Source: Haliclona indistincta (Eukaryota; Porifera; Demospongiae; Haplosclerida; Chalinidae). From it: a stretch of DNA of 64,000 nucleotides. Location of the stretch: positions 17,893,752-17,957,751 of the forward strand of contig OZ024783.1 in the NCBI GenBank assembly GCA_964017065.1, given 5' to 3'. Below the pieces are notes generated by a model. That model saw only the letters and a program-made list of their open reading frames with translations, did not search any database and was not told the origin of the DNA. Numbering within the stretch: the first letter of the stretch is position 1; each line of letters opens with the position of its first letter. Made by a program: the position numbers and the translations under genes. Of this stretch, positions 45,694 to 56,944 are shown one piece after another.

Positions 45694-46114
45694 TAGTGCA
45701 ATCTGATTGGTCAGAATAGTCTTAGTATGGTATAATTAATTTTATGATATCTACTTAGAAAAGTACTTCCGAAGTGGTAAAAACGTGCCTACCTACACGT
45801 AACTGCACCGGCGAGCAGTTCTTCGTTCAACGCTTGGTTTGACGCCAGTATAACCATCAGTTCCTGTGTGAACGCAGACAAATAGAGCGACAGTTACCAG
45901 CGCCGTGCTGGGCTGGCTTGCTTCACATGCCTGTTCCTTGTAGCACATACAGATATCGCCGTAACAGAACATCTTACTTGTAAAAGGTATTTCCTGCAAA
46001 TTGTTACTTAATCATTGCATTACATGACAACACCCATTATGCTTGTCTGTTAATAGTATTAGTTCTTATTACATAAGTTTTTGATTCATTTCTGTGATAC
46101 TGCGGTTAAGACAA

Positions 46115-47104
46115 ATGGCAGCTAACCTTCTCTGTGTGCTGTTCTGCTACTACTGGCTACTGCTGGCTGGTGGTGTAGTGAGTGGGTTCACTCCAGTCAC
46201 CTATCCTTCTAAAGTATCCTCTGAGTGTGGTCAGTATGATCCACTGCAAGATGAACAGTTGACAGAGGCTCTTATGCAGGCTTATCAGCAGTTGACTCTT
46301 GGCAGATCTTGTCAGGAGATTCTTCACCGTGTCCCATCAGCTCCTTCAGGTTACTACCAGATAATTGCTCCCAATGGCTCACTAGTGCAAGTCTACTGTG
46401 ACATGGAGGGAACCAACTGTGGAGGAGAGGGAGGCTGGATGAGAGTGGCCTATGTCGACATGTCACAGCCCGGTGCCACCTGCCCTCTGGGACTGACACA
46501 GCGAACCCTCTCAGGACTGACTCTCTATGGTAGAATGGGTGGTGATTTTAATGTAACAACACAAAAAGGTGGTGGATGTCAGAGCACAGTGTTCTCCACA
46601 CTAGGACTGAACTACTCTCAATTGTGTGGACAATTACGAGGCTTTCAGCTTGGTACACCAGAAGGTTTTAATTTTAAGCCATCTGCATTTAATATTGACA
46701 AGGTTTATGTTGATGGGGCTTCCATCACATATGGTAGTGCTCCTCGCAAACACATTTGGACTTATGCTGCTGGACTTAATCTTTCGTCCGGTTCATCAAC
46801 GTGTCCTTGTAATACTGGAAATGGTCACAATCCTCCTCCATTTGTTGGTAGTGACAATTACTGTGAGACTGGAGACAATGATGAGACTTGTTGTATGTAT
46901 AGTTTAATCCGTAATGATCCACTATGGGATGGACAGCAATGTCCTGGTATTGAGGCTCCCTGTTGTTCTCACCCCGGAATGCCGTGGTTCAACAAGACAC
47001 TCAATGAGACCGCCACTGAGGACATTGAACTGAGACTGTGTGGTGACCAATCTGCTAGTGCTGAAGCCACTCCTCTTGAAGTGATTGAACTGTTTGTACG
47101 CTAG
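46115..47104 (+). CDS. Secreted FReD-like protein, copy E (intact frame, one lost cysteine)
   Basis: 329 residues. Near twin of copy B, with the same 5' region for more than 450 bp upstream. Signal peptide 1-24, SGYYQI at 78-83, VYCDMEG at 93-99, GGEGGWMRVAYV at 103-114. Residue 138 is Tyr (GLTLYGRM) where other copies have Cys (GLTLCGRM), a TGT to TAT change that should leave a partner cysteine unpaired. Also QLCGQLRGF in place of QVCGQVRGF. The open frame, shared promoter block and intact terminus argue that it is still expressed; the cysteine loss may affect folding or be an early step of decay. Confidence 0.82.
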   Translation: MAANLLCVLFCYYWLLLAGGVVSGFTPVTYPSKVSSECGQYDPLQDEQLTEALMQAYQQLTLGRSCQEILHRVPSAPSGYYQIIAPNGSLVQVYCDMEGTNCGGEGGWMRVAYVDMSQPGATCPLGLTQRTLSGLTLYGRMGGDFNVTTQKGGGCQSTVFSTLGLNYSQLCGQLRGFQLGTPEGFNFKPSAFNIDKVYVDGASITYGSAPRKHIWTYAAGLNLSSGSSTCPCNTGNGHNPPPFVGSDNYCETGDNDETCCMYSLIRNDPLWDGQQCPGIEAPCCSHPGMPWFNKTLNETATEDIELRLCGDQSASAEATPLEVIELFVR

Positions 47105-47334
47105 CTTTTATTTGTGCTTTCAGGGCTCATTTCGCTTGTGGTAGATTGTAAATTTGGTCTTTATGTTAGCTCAACTGTAGTAAAATTTCTTTTATATTCA
47201 CAAGTATATGCGTCTTGAGCGCATAGCGTGAGGGTGTCTACTTCGGTTTCAAAGGTGACATAAATATATGTACGGTTTCGAGAAGGTGACATAAATATAT
47301 GTACAAGTTTTATACAATCATCGTATTATTGCCC

Positions 47335-47540
47335 GACTTTTTGTATAAGGTATTTATACCATTCTGCGCTCTCAGATACTTAAGTCAAGTTCCCAAGACT
47401 ACAAGCATTGAAAAAGCCCTCTACTGTTGTGAGAAGCCAGCTGAATCGTCATTTCCGCAGTGGAACTAAGCTCGTATAGTACAAGAGTGCATCGCTTGAA
47501 CTTGAAAGTTACCACTGATCTTTCAGCTGTGTGACTATGG
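47335..47540 (+). repeat. Dispersed repeat R2, copy 3, with intact target of the 12.5 kb element
   Basis: Parallels 19314-19492 and continues CAGCTGTGTGACTATGGAGC without interruption, providing the empty site for the transposon at 19493-31981. Confidence 0.8.
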
Positions 47541-47561
47541 AGCGCCAAATGGGACATAATT

Positions 47562-48148
47562 TAGCCTCGTACCCAGGCTCTCGGACGGGCTGCGTGGGTG
47601 GCTATTAGAGAGCCTGGTACGCATTGCATGCGCATGCGTCAGATTTTGTAAAGCGCGGGTGAAAAATCGCAAGACACCGCCCTCGCCCCGCCTATATAAA
47701 TTTATGCATTAATGCGAACAACGCTGGAACTATTGTTTGGGATCCAACCACGCTCGGGCAAGCTGCTGCATCTACTTGGCCGCTTGTCCAGGTACACACG
47801 ACCAAATTGTGAGCAATTGGAGATCTGTCTAGACATAAAACACCTACTTTGTCGAAATCAGGCCAAAATCGAGAATATTTGCCGCTCGTGGCGTTCGATA
47901 TGGCTCGTAACAGTTCAATGTTTCATCGTGGCATGCTTAGCCGGCCTAAACACAGCTGCTTCTGTGTTTTTTTCCTAACTAACAATGAGTATCCTGACAT
48001 AAGCAAGAGTGCACGGACATCAACAGTAGTTTACTGTAGCATACGGATTAATCATCAGATGGTTAATTTCGCGCATGCGCATGCAATGCGTACCAGGCTC
48101 TCTAATAGCCACACACGCAGCCCGTCCGAGAGCCTGGGTACGAGGCTA
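47562..48148. mobile_element. TAGCCTCG-family element 4, 587 bp
   Basis: Ends TAGCCTCGTACCCAGGCTCT and complement, with about 85 bp of near-perfect inverted repeat (through GGACGGGCTGCGTG and GAGCCTGGTACGCATTGCAT). Flanks GACATAATT on both sides (47553-47561, 48149-48157). The interior short open frames are unrecognised. Confidence 0.9.
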
Positions 48149-48600
48149 GACATAATTATACCTCGGTGGGCGGAGCCACGAGGCGTACAGTAGTTCGTTG
48201 GTTTGTCATTCTGTCCGCATGCAGAACTCCGCGTCGGCAGAAAACTAAGCGCTGGTACTTGCCATACATGTTCAACTCGGTGTTGCCTCGGAATTGAATT
48301 GATAGACTTTTGGTTTCAAAGCTTCGTTACCTTGAATGGCATTGCAGGACTCCGCGCCTCAGCATTGTGGGACTTCGCTGAAGATAAAGCTGTCTAGTAC
48401 TATAGTCTACTATAGTCTTCTTCACAGCTTGTAAGACAATTCTGTACTCAAGGTAGTACAGTGAGTGCTCAGAAATCAATCGTGCTATCGCTAAGCAGCG
48501 GCAGCTCCAGCAAGCTAGCAACCAGCGCTCACGTGCTTCCTGCAAGATTTTACTTTATCATTGCATTACATCAAGACAACATACTGTATGCTCTGTTAGG
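48149..48600. other. Intergenic, no gene recognised
   Basis: Short unrecognised open frames. The first part (CCTCGGTGGGCGGAGCCACG) resembles 45185-45225 in inverted orientation, another trace of a shared repeat. Confidence 0.3.
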
Positions 48601-48655
48601 TCATACTACATAAGTTTTCGATTCATTTGTGTGGTATACTGTACTGTTAAGACAA

Positions 48656-48752
48656 ATGCCAGCTAACCTTCTCTGTGTGTTATTTTGCTACTACTGCCGG
48701 TCTACTTCTGCCAAACTGGTTGTGCAGTGAGTGGGTTCACACTAGTCTGCAA
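48656..48752 (+). pseudogene. 5' remnant of a further FReD-like copy
   Basis: ATG CCAGCTAACCTTCTCTGTGT... corresponds to MAANLLCVLFCYY with Ala2 changed to Pro, then diverges (CRSTSAKLVVQ, stop) but resumes GTGAGTGGGTTCAC. The promoter-like TTCGATTCATTTGTGTGGTA precedes it. The homology ends where a palindromic MITE follows (48788). Nothing of the 3' part remains next to it. Confidence 0.8.
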
Positions 48753-48787
48753 TGGAAATGACGTTGTGTCGTTACTTGTTGCATTTA

Positions 48788-49121
48788 TGCGCCTATCATT
48801 GTCACGCCCCACCACCCCCAACACGGGGTAGGGTGGGGGATTACGTGGGGATTTGCCAGCTGTTTGCTGCCCGAGGGGTGGGGCATTTGACACGATCGTA
48901 TTTTTCAGTAAAACATACGTATGCGGACATAGGGACATCTAGCATAGTGTTCTCTGCTTGGACTGTGGTCACCAGTAGGGGCTAAGTGGGGATATGTAGG
49001 GGATTTGCATGCCAGTCGCTCCCCCACCCCTGGGGCATTGTAAAAACCACAAGCGCAAATCCCCACATAGCCCCACTTCGCCCCGTGTTGGGGATAGTGG
49101 GGCGTGACATTGATAGGCGCA
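48788..49121. mobile_element. 334-bp MITE with TTA target duplication
   Basis: Ends TGCGCCTATCATTGTCACGC and its near-complement (ACATTGATAGGCGCA), plus inner inverted blocks CCCAACACGGGG and CCACCCC/GGGGTGG. Flanked by TTA on both sides (48785-48787, 49122-49124), the target typical of PIF/Harbinger elements. No gene. Confidence 0.75.
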
Positions 49122-49169
49122 TTACACACGGTCAATAACCTAGCAAGATAATTGGTCAGAGACGACGTA

Positions 49170-50433
49170 TTATTAGGGAGGCACGGTAGTGCCTCCCTAT
49201 GTAGGGTTGAACGAGAAAACAAGATGGCGGCTACATACAATGTATTAGCGTTCAAACGCTGATATTTCGCCTGGTGATGAATTTTATACGTCCAAAGACA
49301 CTTAGATCTGCTCTCTGGTGTTGCCCCATCTTACAGTAGCAAGGAGATTGCTCGAAATTGTTCCTAAAGTGACGAACCTGGAAACGGTGAAAATCGACTT
49401 TCGTCATCTTCGTCTTCTTCTTTCTTTCTTTCTTCAACTCGCCTAGCGCCTTTACGCGAGCAGTGCCGAGACCAAAACACCCACGAAAAGTCGTGAGATT
49501 CTCCTGGCAGGTGCCTTTTGAGGTTTGTTTTTAGCGAAAAGGCGATCTAAATTCCGCGAGTTCTCGATCGTGATCCATTGTCAGCTAAGTGTTAGACGCC
49601 ATTATTGTGATTGCACAACACGCACGTGACCAAGCAGTGGCTAGCGCACGTGACCAAGCACTAGCTTGAGTATCGCCATGCATGCCGTATGGATCATGGA
49701 GAACACATATTTGTCTGGAGTCTTCGAATAACGGCAAGCTCGTGTAGGATCGCCATTCTGCGCTTGCCAGATAATGATAACCGCCGTAAAGGTCTACAAA
49801 TAAGTGTGGGCGGGGCTCGTATGCACTGCATGCATGAATGCGTATGCGAGCTGGTATGTACCACATAACAAAAATATTTTTAGCTACAAATTTAAAATTG
49901 TTAATAATAAAGAAAAGCCATCAGCAACTGGAAAACTAAACCAATGGTGGAAACCATGACAAAGACGACTCAGTACATGCATGATATTGAACTGCACTTC
50001 ACTGAAAATGAAACAAAGGACACAAACAAGAAATAAAAAAGATTTCTATCGAAATCAAAAGGATGTAGGGTTGTGAAATCTACCACTGGGTCCACAATGT
50101 AATCTAACAAGGAACAAGCATGGAATGGTAACACGATTGACTTGCTAACAGACCATAGATCCCTACATCAGTGGCTGTACATAAGATCAATAATTGTTTT
50201 GTCACAAGCTGAATCCAATTCAATTTAATGCATGTCTGGTGTCAGTCAACAGTAACTAGCTGAACTAGCTATAGCCAACCACAGCAGCCACTGATGTAGG
50301 GATCTATGGTCTGTTAGCAAGTCAATCGTGTTACCATTCCATGCTTGTTCCTTGTTAGATTACATTGTGGACCCAGTGGTAGATTTCACAACCCTACATC
50401 CTTTTGATTTCGATAGAAATCTTTTATTTCTTG
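49170..50433 (-). repeat. Dispersed repeat R1, full-length inverted copy with hairpin M1
   Basis: Reverse orientation of the 10849-12093 unit. Starts with TATTAGGGAGGCACGGTAGT and ends in the M1 inverted repeat 50027-50433, whose arms (TTTCTATCGAAATCAAAAGG through CTACATCAGTGGCTG) pair over about 145 bp around a loop of about 100 bp. Confidence 0.8.
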
Positions 50434-50905
50434 TAATAATTATAAATGCAGTAGAAACATAATTAGCGATACATGCAAAAACTCATTTTCACACATGAGT
50501 AGCCACCATCTTAATTCGAGATCATTCTTACTTATCAATTGCCGATTGGCAATTTATAAGCGCTTATACATGAGATGCACCTAATAAGCGCAAGTATATT
50601 GAGTGCTGCAGCAAAACATGCTGAGTAACGTCACTAAAATTTTTTAAGTATGATTTTTCAAATACACAATGTACGTGTTAAATTTTTGGAAGTTAATACA
50701 TGTATGTACATCAATAATTGGTGTCCTATTTGTTATATTACAAGATGCTGCATATTTTAGGACAGCAACTGACTTGGATCTGTCTAGTGTGAACATCTTA
50801 TACAAGATTTTTCCTGAAAAGTTTTATTTGATCATTGCTTTACATGACAACATCCTCTCAGCTTATAATAATTATTTTATTTGCAAGTTTTTACTGTTAA
50901 CACAA

Positions 50906-51908
50906 ATGGCAGCTAACCTTCTCTTAGTGCTGTTCTGCTACTACTGGCTACTGCTGGCTGGTGGTGTAGTGAGTGGGTTCACTCCAGTCACCTATCCTGC
51001 TAGAGTATCCTCTGAGTGTGGTCAGTATGACCCACTGCAAGATGAACAGTTGACAGAGGCTCTTATTAGGGCTTATCAGCAGTTTAGTCCTGACAGATCT
51101 TGTCAGGAGATTCTTCACCGCTTCCCATCAATTCGCTCAGGTTACTATCAGATAATTGCTCCCAATGACACGCTAGTGCAAGTCTACTGTGATATGGAGG
51201 GGACCAACTGTGGAGGAGAGGGAGGCTGGATGCATGAGAGTAGCCTATGTCAACATGTCACAGCCCGGTGCCACCTGCCCTCAGGGACTGACACAGCGAA
51301 CCCTCTCAGGACTGACTCTCTGTGGTAGAATGAATGGTGATTTTAATGTAACAACAATACATGGTGGAGGATGTCAGAGCACAGTGTTCTCCACACTAGG
51401 ACTAAACTACTCTCAAGTGTGTGGACAAGTACGAGGCTATCAGTTTGGTCCAACAGGAGCTTTCCATTTTCATAATTTCAACCCATCTCTAAATAATATT
51501 GACAAAGTTTATGTTGATGGGGCTTCCATCACATATGGTAGTGCTCCTCGCAAACACATTTGGACTTATGCTGCTGGACTTAACCTTTTGACCGGTTCAT
51601 CAAGGTGTCCTTGTAATACTGGCAATGTTTTCAATTCTCCTCCTTTTGTTGGTAGTGACTACTACTGTGAGACTGGTGACAATGATGACACTTGTTGTGA
51701 TTACAATCTATACTCTAATGATACAGTTTGGGATGGACAGCAATGTCCTGGTATTGAGGCTCCCTGTTGTACTCGTCCCAACTTGCCGTGGTTCAACAAA
51801 CCACTCAGTGAGACCACCACTGAGGACATTGAACTGAGAATGTGTGGAGATGAAAGAGCTACCAATGAAGGCACTCCTCTTGAAGTAATCGAACTGTTTG
51901 TACGTTAG
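50906..51908 (+). pseudogene. FReD-like copy F, 4-bp frameshift in the core motif
   Basis: Start MAANLLLVLFCYYWLLLAGG at 50906 and natural terminus (EVIELFVR, stop at 51908) are both present, but GGAGGCTGGATGAGAGTG of intact copies reads GGAGGCTGGATGCATGAGAG at 51223-51242, a 4-bp insertion (local ATG-C-ATG duplication). The frame shifts within GGWM and the first frame ends at 51328. The rest of the protein is open in the second frame up to the end, with its own distinctive sequence (GAFHFHNFNPSLNNIDKV, VFNSPPFVG). A recent inactivation, or an assembly error, is possible. Confidence 0.88.
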
Positions 51909-52638
51909 CTAGTAAGCAGATTAATTGTGCTTTGACTAATTTTGCTTGTTGTATCAATAATTTATTGCAGAAAATTGTTACATGATATTATCTACATTCC
52001 CTAAAGTTTTGATGCTCAATTGTACATGTAGTAAACAATGTTTTATGTTCACCAGAGTATCATGACACACGATACATGTTGTAGTGCCATATTTAGGCAC
52101 AAAAAGAAAGTGGCGGCTACACTACACATAGACTGATTCAGCAGGAGTACGTAGAACAAGTTATTCGTGCAATCTTTGCTATCGTATTTATAGCTACCCA
52201 CGAAGGGTTGCAATGATAATTTTGTGTATCTTCGACTTGTATGCCCATGCTGGTCTGATGATTACTGAATTACAGACACAACTATATTCCATGTAGTGAG
52301 TACTGCTAAGCTAGCTACTTATTCTATAGCTGCAACCACTTGCAGTATGTATAGCTGCAATAACTGTGTGCATCAATGTGTTATCAAAGTAGAGAAATTC
52401 CACAAAGCCAAGTAGTTCAGCTGCTTTTAACTAAAATTAATACATTTTAATTCATTCTATACAAATTAATAGCAATGATCACATTCTTTACTAAGTGTTA
52501 TTCTTTATTCTTTACTTTATGATTCCGTTACCACAAAATTATTTGATTTAAAAACCTCTGAAACTTGTACAGATAATAAAACTCCTGCTTATGGACACAG
52601 TTCACTGTCTAACCCTTGTAGTACTATAGTAGTAGTTA

Positions 52639-52768
52639 TTCCATGCCTACCAGGTGTGTATACCATATACACGAGGTATTGTTTTAATAAACCCGAGGAC
52701 GTAGCCTGAGGGTTTACTAGCACAATACCTAGGAGTGTAAATGGTATGCATACCAGGTGGGCATGGAA
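52639..52768. mobile_element. Short palindromic MITE
   Basis: Ends ATTCCATGCC and GGCATGGAAT with inner TACCAGGTGTGTATACCAT / ATGGTATGCATACCAGGTG. About 130 bp, no target duplication resolved. Confidence 0.6.
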
Positions 52769-53073
52769 TAGGTGACTTGTACCATAGCAACCATTGACAT
52801 AATGACATAATTAATGAGGTCAATCGTTTTTGAGGTCCCATTAGTATCAGTAAGACAATTGTGTATTAAATGTGAGCATACAGGTCTAAAGGTGGAGGGA
52901 GCTGATGTACCACTGCAGGCAGTCCATATCAGGGCACAACCCATCAACCTAGCTGCCAAGGTGAGACTGGATCATGCTGCTAGAACAAGTACGCTGTAGC
53001 TACTATGAAGATGTTGAACTTAACAGCCATAATGGTTGTGCTAATCAAGTCTATCTTTACTGGGTCAAATAAT

Positions 53074-53275
53074 ATTGTGAGCGGATTTGAGAAAAAGGAT
53101 GAGTTCGTTCCTGCAATTTTTGAAGGCACTTCTGTTTTGAAATGAAATAGCTGCTGCTCAGTTAAAATTTAGAGGCAAGGTACTAAATTTGGTTGAATGA
53201 CAGCAAGTTGAAAACATTCATTCATTCGAAAATTGCAGAAGCAAAGTGACCCCTTTCCTCAAATCCACTCACAAT
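53074..53275. mobile_element. 202-bp MITE with ATTGTGAGCGGATTTGAG ends
   Basis: Left ATTGTGAGCGGATTTGAGAA, right TTCCTCAAATCCACTCACAAT (inverted, two mismatches); inner GTTCCTGCAATTTTTGAA / TTCGAAAATTGCAGAAGC also pair. AAT lies on both flanks. Confidence 0.65.
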
Positions 53276-54671
53276 AATGCGTTAGAGTGGCCTATTTATT
53301 CTTTTTCCTAAACATCACAGTATCATGTTATGTACATGTAGGTGGTGGTGCTACAGTCATACAAGAACAACAGCAGTGTAGCTATTGAGGCAACTGAATC
53401 ATGCTGCTAGAGCAAGTACGCCATAGCTACTATGAAAATGTTGAACCTAACAGCCATAATGGCTGCATGTGTTCCCTCTGGAAGACATGGCAGCAGGTGA
53501 GACAGAGATGGTAGTGCTTATGGAGCGTATCTCATGGATGAGGAGACACCAGTGAGTGACAATTAATGTCTGTCCTTATCACTATGGTAACAGAACAATG
53601 TATTGTATAACAATAAGTGAGTCAGAGTCCATGATGACACAGCAATAGTCAGAGATGAGTCTGTCACATGTGCATGAGGACAAACAAACTCATTTATGAA
53701 ACACGTATGATGTTAAAATGCTTTTTCATGACTCATACCAAATGTTTGGTACAGGAAACATGATTGCGTGACTATGTACATGATGTTTGGTGCACAACAT
53801 AACATTTCAATTTGTTATTTAACACTTTGACATCATAGACATTATGTAGTCCACTGTTTTAAATTTTAGGATTATTACTAGTGTAGGGATTTTACATCAC
53901 CCTTACACTTTTTTAGTTATTTTGATAACCATTTAAGTCCTCTTGACACCATTTGGTGTCACTGACCTGACGATGACTGTCGCCATTTTTGTGTGCTAGG
54001 ACTTGAGCTCGTTTGCCGTTCTCGAAGAACGTAGTGGCATGATTTCTTCACTCCAGATAACGCGAAGAACTGCACTTTGTCTTGGTTAGCTCTTAGACAT
54101 GTCCTGGATCTTCCACAGTGAAAGAAACGGTCTTTTTTGCAAAATGAATTTATTCATGAGGGATCTAACTGGGAACGGCGGCCGTTAATTCGCGACTTCA
54201 AAGCTTCCGACTCAATGAATTATTTATGAGTAGTCTAATTCAAAGCTATTACGTACATCACAAATATTGGTGTCTCCTTGTCATTATTACAAGATGCTTC
54301 TTAGAAAAAAATATAATTAATTTTTGTACAGCATCTGACTTGAATATATCGGGAGAGAACATCTTGCTTACAAAAGATATTTCCTGCAAAATTTTACTTG
54401 ATACGTGAGATGCGCCTAATAATGATCGCAAGTATATTGAGCGCTGCAGCAAACATACGCGATAAGCGAGAATGACGCCCCAATACGGTAATAGGTTTTC
54501 ATGTACATTATTTCGACGCCTAGAGTAATACCACTACTGAAAATTCTTTTGAAGTATGATTATTCAAAGTTTTTTTGGAAGCTAATACATGTACGTACAT
54601 CACAAATTGGTGTCCTCTTTGTCATATTACAAGATGCTACATTGGTAAGACATGATACTGCGGTAAGACAA

Positions 54672-55658
54672 ATGGCAGCTAACCTTCTCTGTGTGCTGTT
54701 CTGCTACTACTGGCTACTGCTGGCTGGTGGTGTAGTGAGTGGGTTCACTCCAGTCACCTATCCTGCTAGAGTATCCTCTGAGTGTGGTCAGTATGACCCA
54801 CTGCAGGATGAACAGTTGACAGAGGCTCTTAAGCAGGCTTATCAGCAGTTTAGTATTGGCAGATCTTGTCAGGAGATTCTTCAACGCTTCCCATCAACTC
54901 CCTCAGGCTACTACGAGATAATTACTTCCAATGGCTCACTAGTGCAAGTCTACTGTGACATGGAGGGGTCCAACTGTGGAGGAGAAGGAGGCTGGACGAG
55001 AGTGGCCTATGTCAACATGTCCCGGTCTGGTGCCACCTGCCCTCAGGGACTGACACAGCGAACCCTCTCAGGACTGACTCTCTGTGGTAGAATGGATGGT
55101 GATTTTAATGTAACAACAGCTGCTGATGGAGGATGTCAGAGCACAGTGTTCTCCACACTAGGACTGAGCTACTCTCAAGTTTGCGGACAAGTACGAGGCT
55201 ATCAGTATTTTGCACCATGGGCTTTCTATTCTTCTATGTCCGTAAATATTAACAACGCTTATGTTGATGGGGCTTCCATCACATATGGTAAAGCTCCTCG
55301 CAAACACATTTGGACTTATGCTAATGGACGTAATCTTCGGACCGGTTCATTTAGGTGTCCTTGTAATACTGGCAGTGATCTTAATCCTCCTCATTTTGTT
55401 GGTAGTGACTACTACTGTGAGACTGGAGACAATGATGACACTTGTTGTGATTCTATCCTTTACTCTAATGACGTACTATGGGATGGACAGCAATGTCCTG
55501 GTATTGAGGCTCCCTGCTGTAGTCACCCCAACATGCCATGGTTCAAGAAGACACTCAATGAGACCACCACTGAGGACATTGAACTGAGAGTGTGTGGTTA
55601 CCAACGTACTACTAGTGAAGACACTCCACTTGAAGTGATTGAACTTTTTGTACTCTAG
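54672..55658 (+). CDS. Secreted FReD-like protein, copy G (intact, most diverged)
   Basis: 328 residues from ATG 54672; the frame is open further upstream to 54501 but the signal peptide start is conserved with the family. Same architecture; core reads GGEGGWTRVAYVNMSRSG (Met to Thr in the motif), variable middle QYFAPWAFYSSMSVNINNAY, PRKHIWTYANGRNL, terminus MPWFKKTLNETTTEDIELR and EVIELFVL. The first 45 codons are nearly identical to the other copies whereas the middle (about residues 175-200) is unrelated in sequence, a pattern expected if 5' ends are homogenised by conversion while the central loop diversifies. AATAAA lies at about 55691, 33 bp after the stop. Confidence 0.85.
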   Translation: MAANLLCVLFCYYWLLLAGGVVSGFTPVTYPARVSSECGQYDPLQDEQLTEALKQAYQQFSIGRSCQEILQRFPSTPSGYYEIITSNGSLVQVYCDMEGSNCGGEGGWTRVAYVNMSRSGATCPQGLTQRTLSGLTLCGRMDGDFNVTTAADGGCQSTVFSTLGLSYSQVCGQVRGYQYFAPWAFYSSMSVNINNAYVDGASITYGKAPRKHIWTYANGRNLRTGSFRCPCNTGSDLNPPHFVGSDYYCETGDNDDTCCDSILYSNDVLWDGQQCPGIEAPCCSHPNMPWFKKTLNETTTEDIELRVCGYQRTTSEDTPLEVIELFVL

Positions 55659-56470
55659 CTATTCAGTTCTTGCATTAGAAAGTTTACAAAATAATAAATA
55701 TTAATGTGTGCCACTATGTGAGACAGTAATATCCTCATACCGATGCACTTAAGAGGTTTGGGTACACTGTTACTATTATTAGCAGGTACTAATTTAGTGA
55801 ATTTAGCTATGACATCATAATCGCTAAAAATAGTACACGCAAAATTGTATTGTATAGTTTAGAAATTCAAAAAAATTAAATTAGTACTCACCAGGCCAAT
55901 AGGCCATTCCCAATAAGAGCCTAAAGAAATTCATTAGTGTTAATGACTGGCAAATTGGCTTCCGGGCTAGCCTGGAGTGCGAGATGATTACGTAATGGCT
56001 GGCGTTTATACACGAATTTATATGGCGCTTACTGAGAAATATAGCGATACTTTTAGCGTCTGTGTGGCGATCTCCGTATACCGCACAACCGCGTGGCCTT
56101 GCTTGCCGTCTTCGTCCAAGCACGCTCTGTGGAAGGATAAAGATTCCAAGAGGATAGGCACCGGCGTTGGCGAGCTAATGTTTACATGTACAAGCATTAT
56201 TTTCAGTACATGACTTCACAAGGATAGTAACTCGATCTTGGAAACTGTGTGTTTGCTCTACACTTGTATAGCTAGCTGTACGTGTTCTGCAGAATGTAGG
56301 TATCTTGTCTTTGAAGCAAAATATCTCTGATCATCGCAGTGCTTAGGGCTCTCACTTAGTGCTATTTATTAACTGATTATCACCGAATAATGTTCATGAC
56401 TGTTCAAATTTCCAGCCCAGAAATAGCTATGACATCATATTATTGATGAGCCCATCGAGACCCCATAATT
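55659..56470. other. Spacer between copy G and PARP4-like gene
   Basis: Should contain the 5' exon of the PARP4-like gene, but I could not identify an exon with BRCT-like start sequence. An open frame at 55977-56213 has no family resemblance. Confidence 0.35.
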
Positions 56471-56565
56471 ATCTCTCTCTCTCTCTCCTCCCTCCCTCCC
56501 TCCCTCCCTTCCTCCCTCCCTCCCTCCCTATCTCCCTTCTTCCCTCCCTCCTCCCTTCCTACATG

Positions 56566-56633
<68 letters not shown>

Positions 56634-56935
56634 CCTCTCCTCTCCTCTCCTCTCCTCTCCTCTCCTCTCCTCTCCTCTCCTCTCCTCTCCTCTCCTCTCC
56701 TCTCCTCTCCTCTCCTCTCCTCTCCTCTCCTCTCCTCTCCTCTCCTCTCCTCTCCTCTCCTCTCCTCTCCTCTCCTCTCCTCTCCTCTCCTCTCCTCTCC
56801 TCTCCTCTCCTCTCCTCTCCTCTCCTCTCCTCTCCTCTCCTCTCCTCTCCTCTCCTCTCCTCTCCTCTCCTCTCCTCTCCTCTCCTCTCCTCTCCTCTCC
56901 TCTCCTCTCCTCTCCCTCCCTCCCTCCCTCCTTCC
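56471..56935 (+). repeat. Pyrimidine satellite: (CT)n and about 57 copies of TCTCC
   Basis: CCCT and CT runs at 56471-56626, then an uninterrupted TCTCC pentanucleotide array to about 56912, then CCCT to the splice acceptor CTCCTCCAG. It forms the 3' end of an intron of the PARP4-like gene. Long open frames on both strands here are meaningless. Confidence 0.97.
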
Positions 56936-56944
56936 CTCCTCCAG

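Larger units (their letters stand above)
51909..54671. other. 2.7 kb intergenic region with small palindromic repeats
   Basis: No gene recognised. It contains two palindromic elements (52639-52768 and 53074-53275), a direct duplication of about 75 bp (52970-53040 and 53395-53470: CATGCTGCTAGA(A/G)CAAGTACG... ACAGCCATAATGG), and 54560-54640, which repeats part of 50680-50750 (upstream of copy F). Confidence 0.5.

Noticed and set aside
50669..50905. N-terminal extension of copy F (MYVLNFWKLIHVC...) and of copy G (54501-54671)
   Set aside because: Open by chance. The signal peptide start MAANLL is conserved in all copies and lies at 50906 and 54672.
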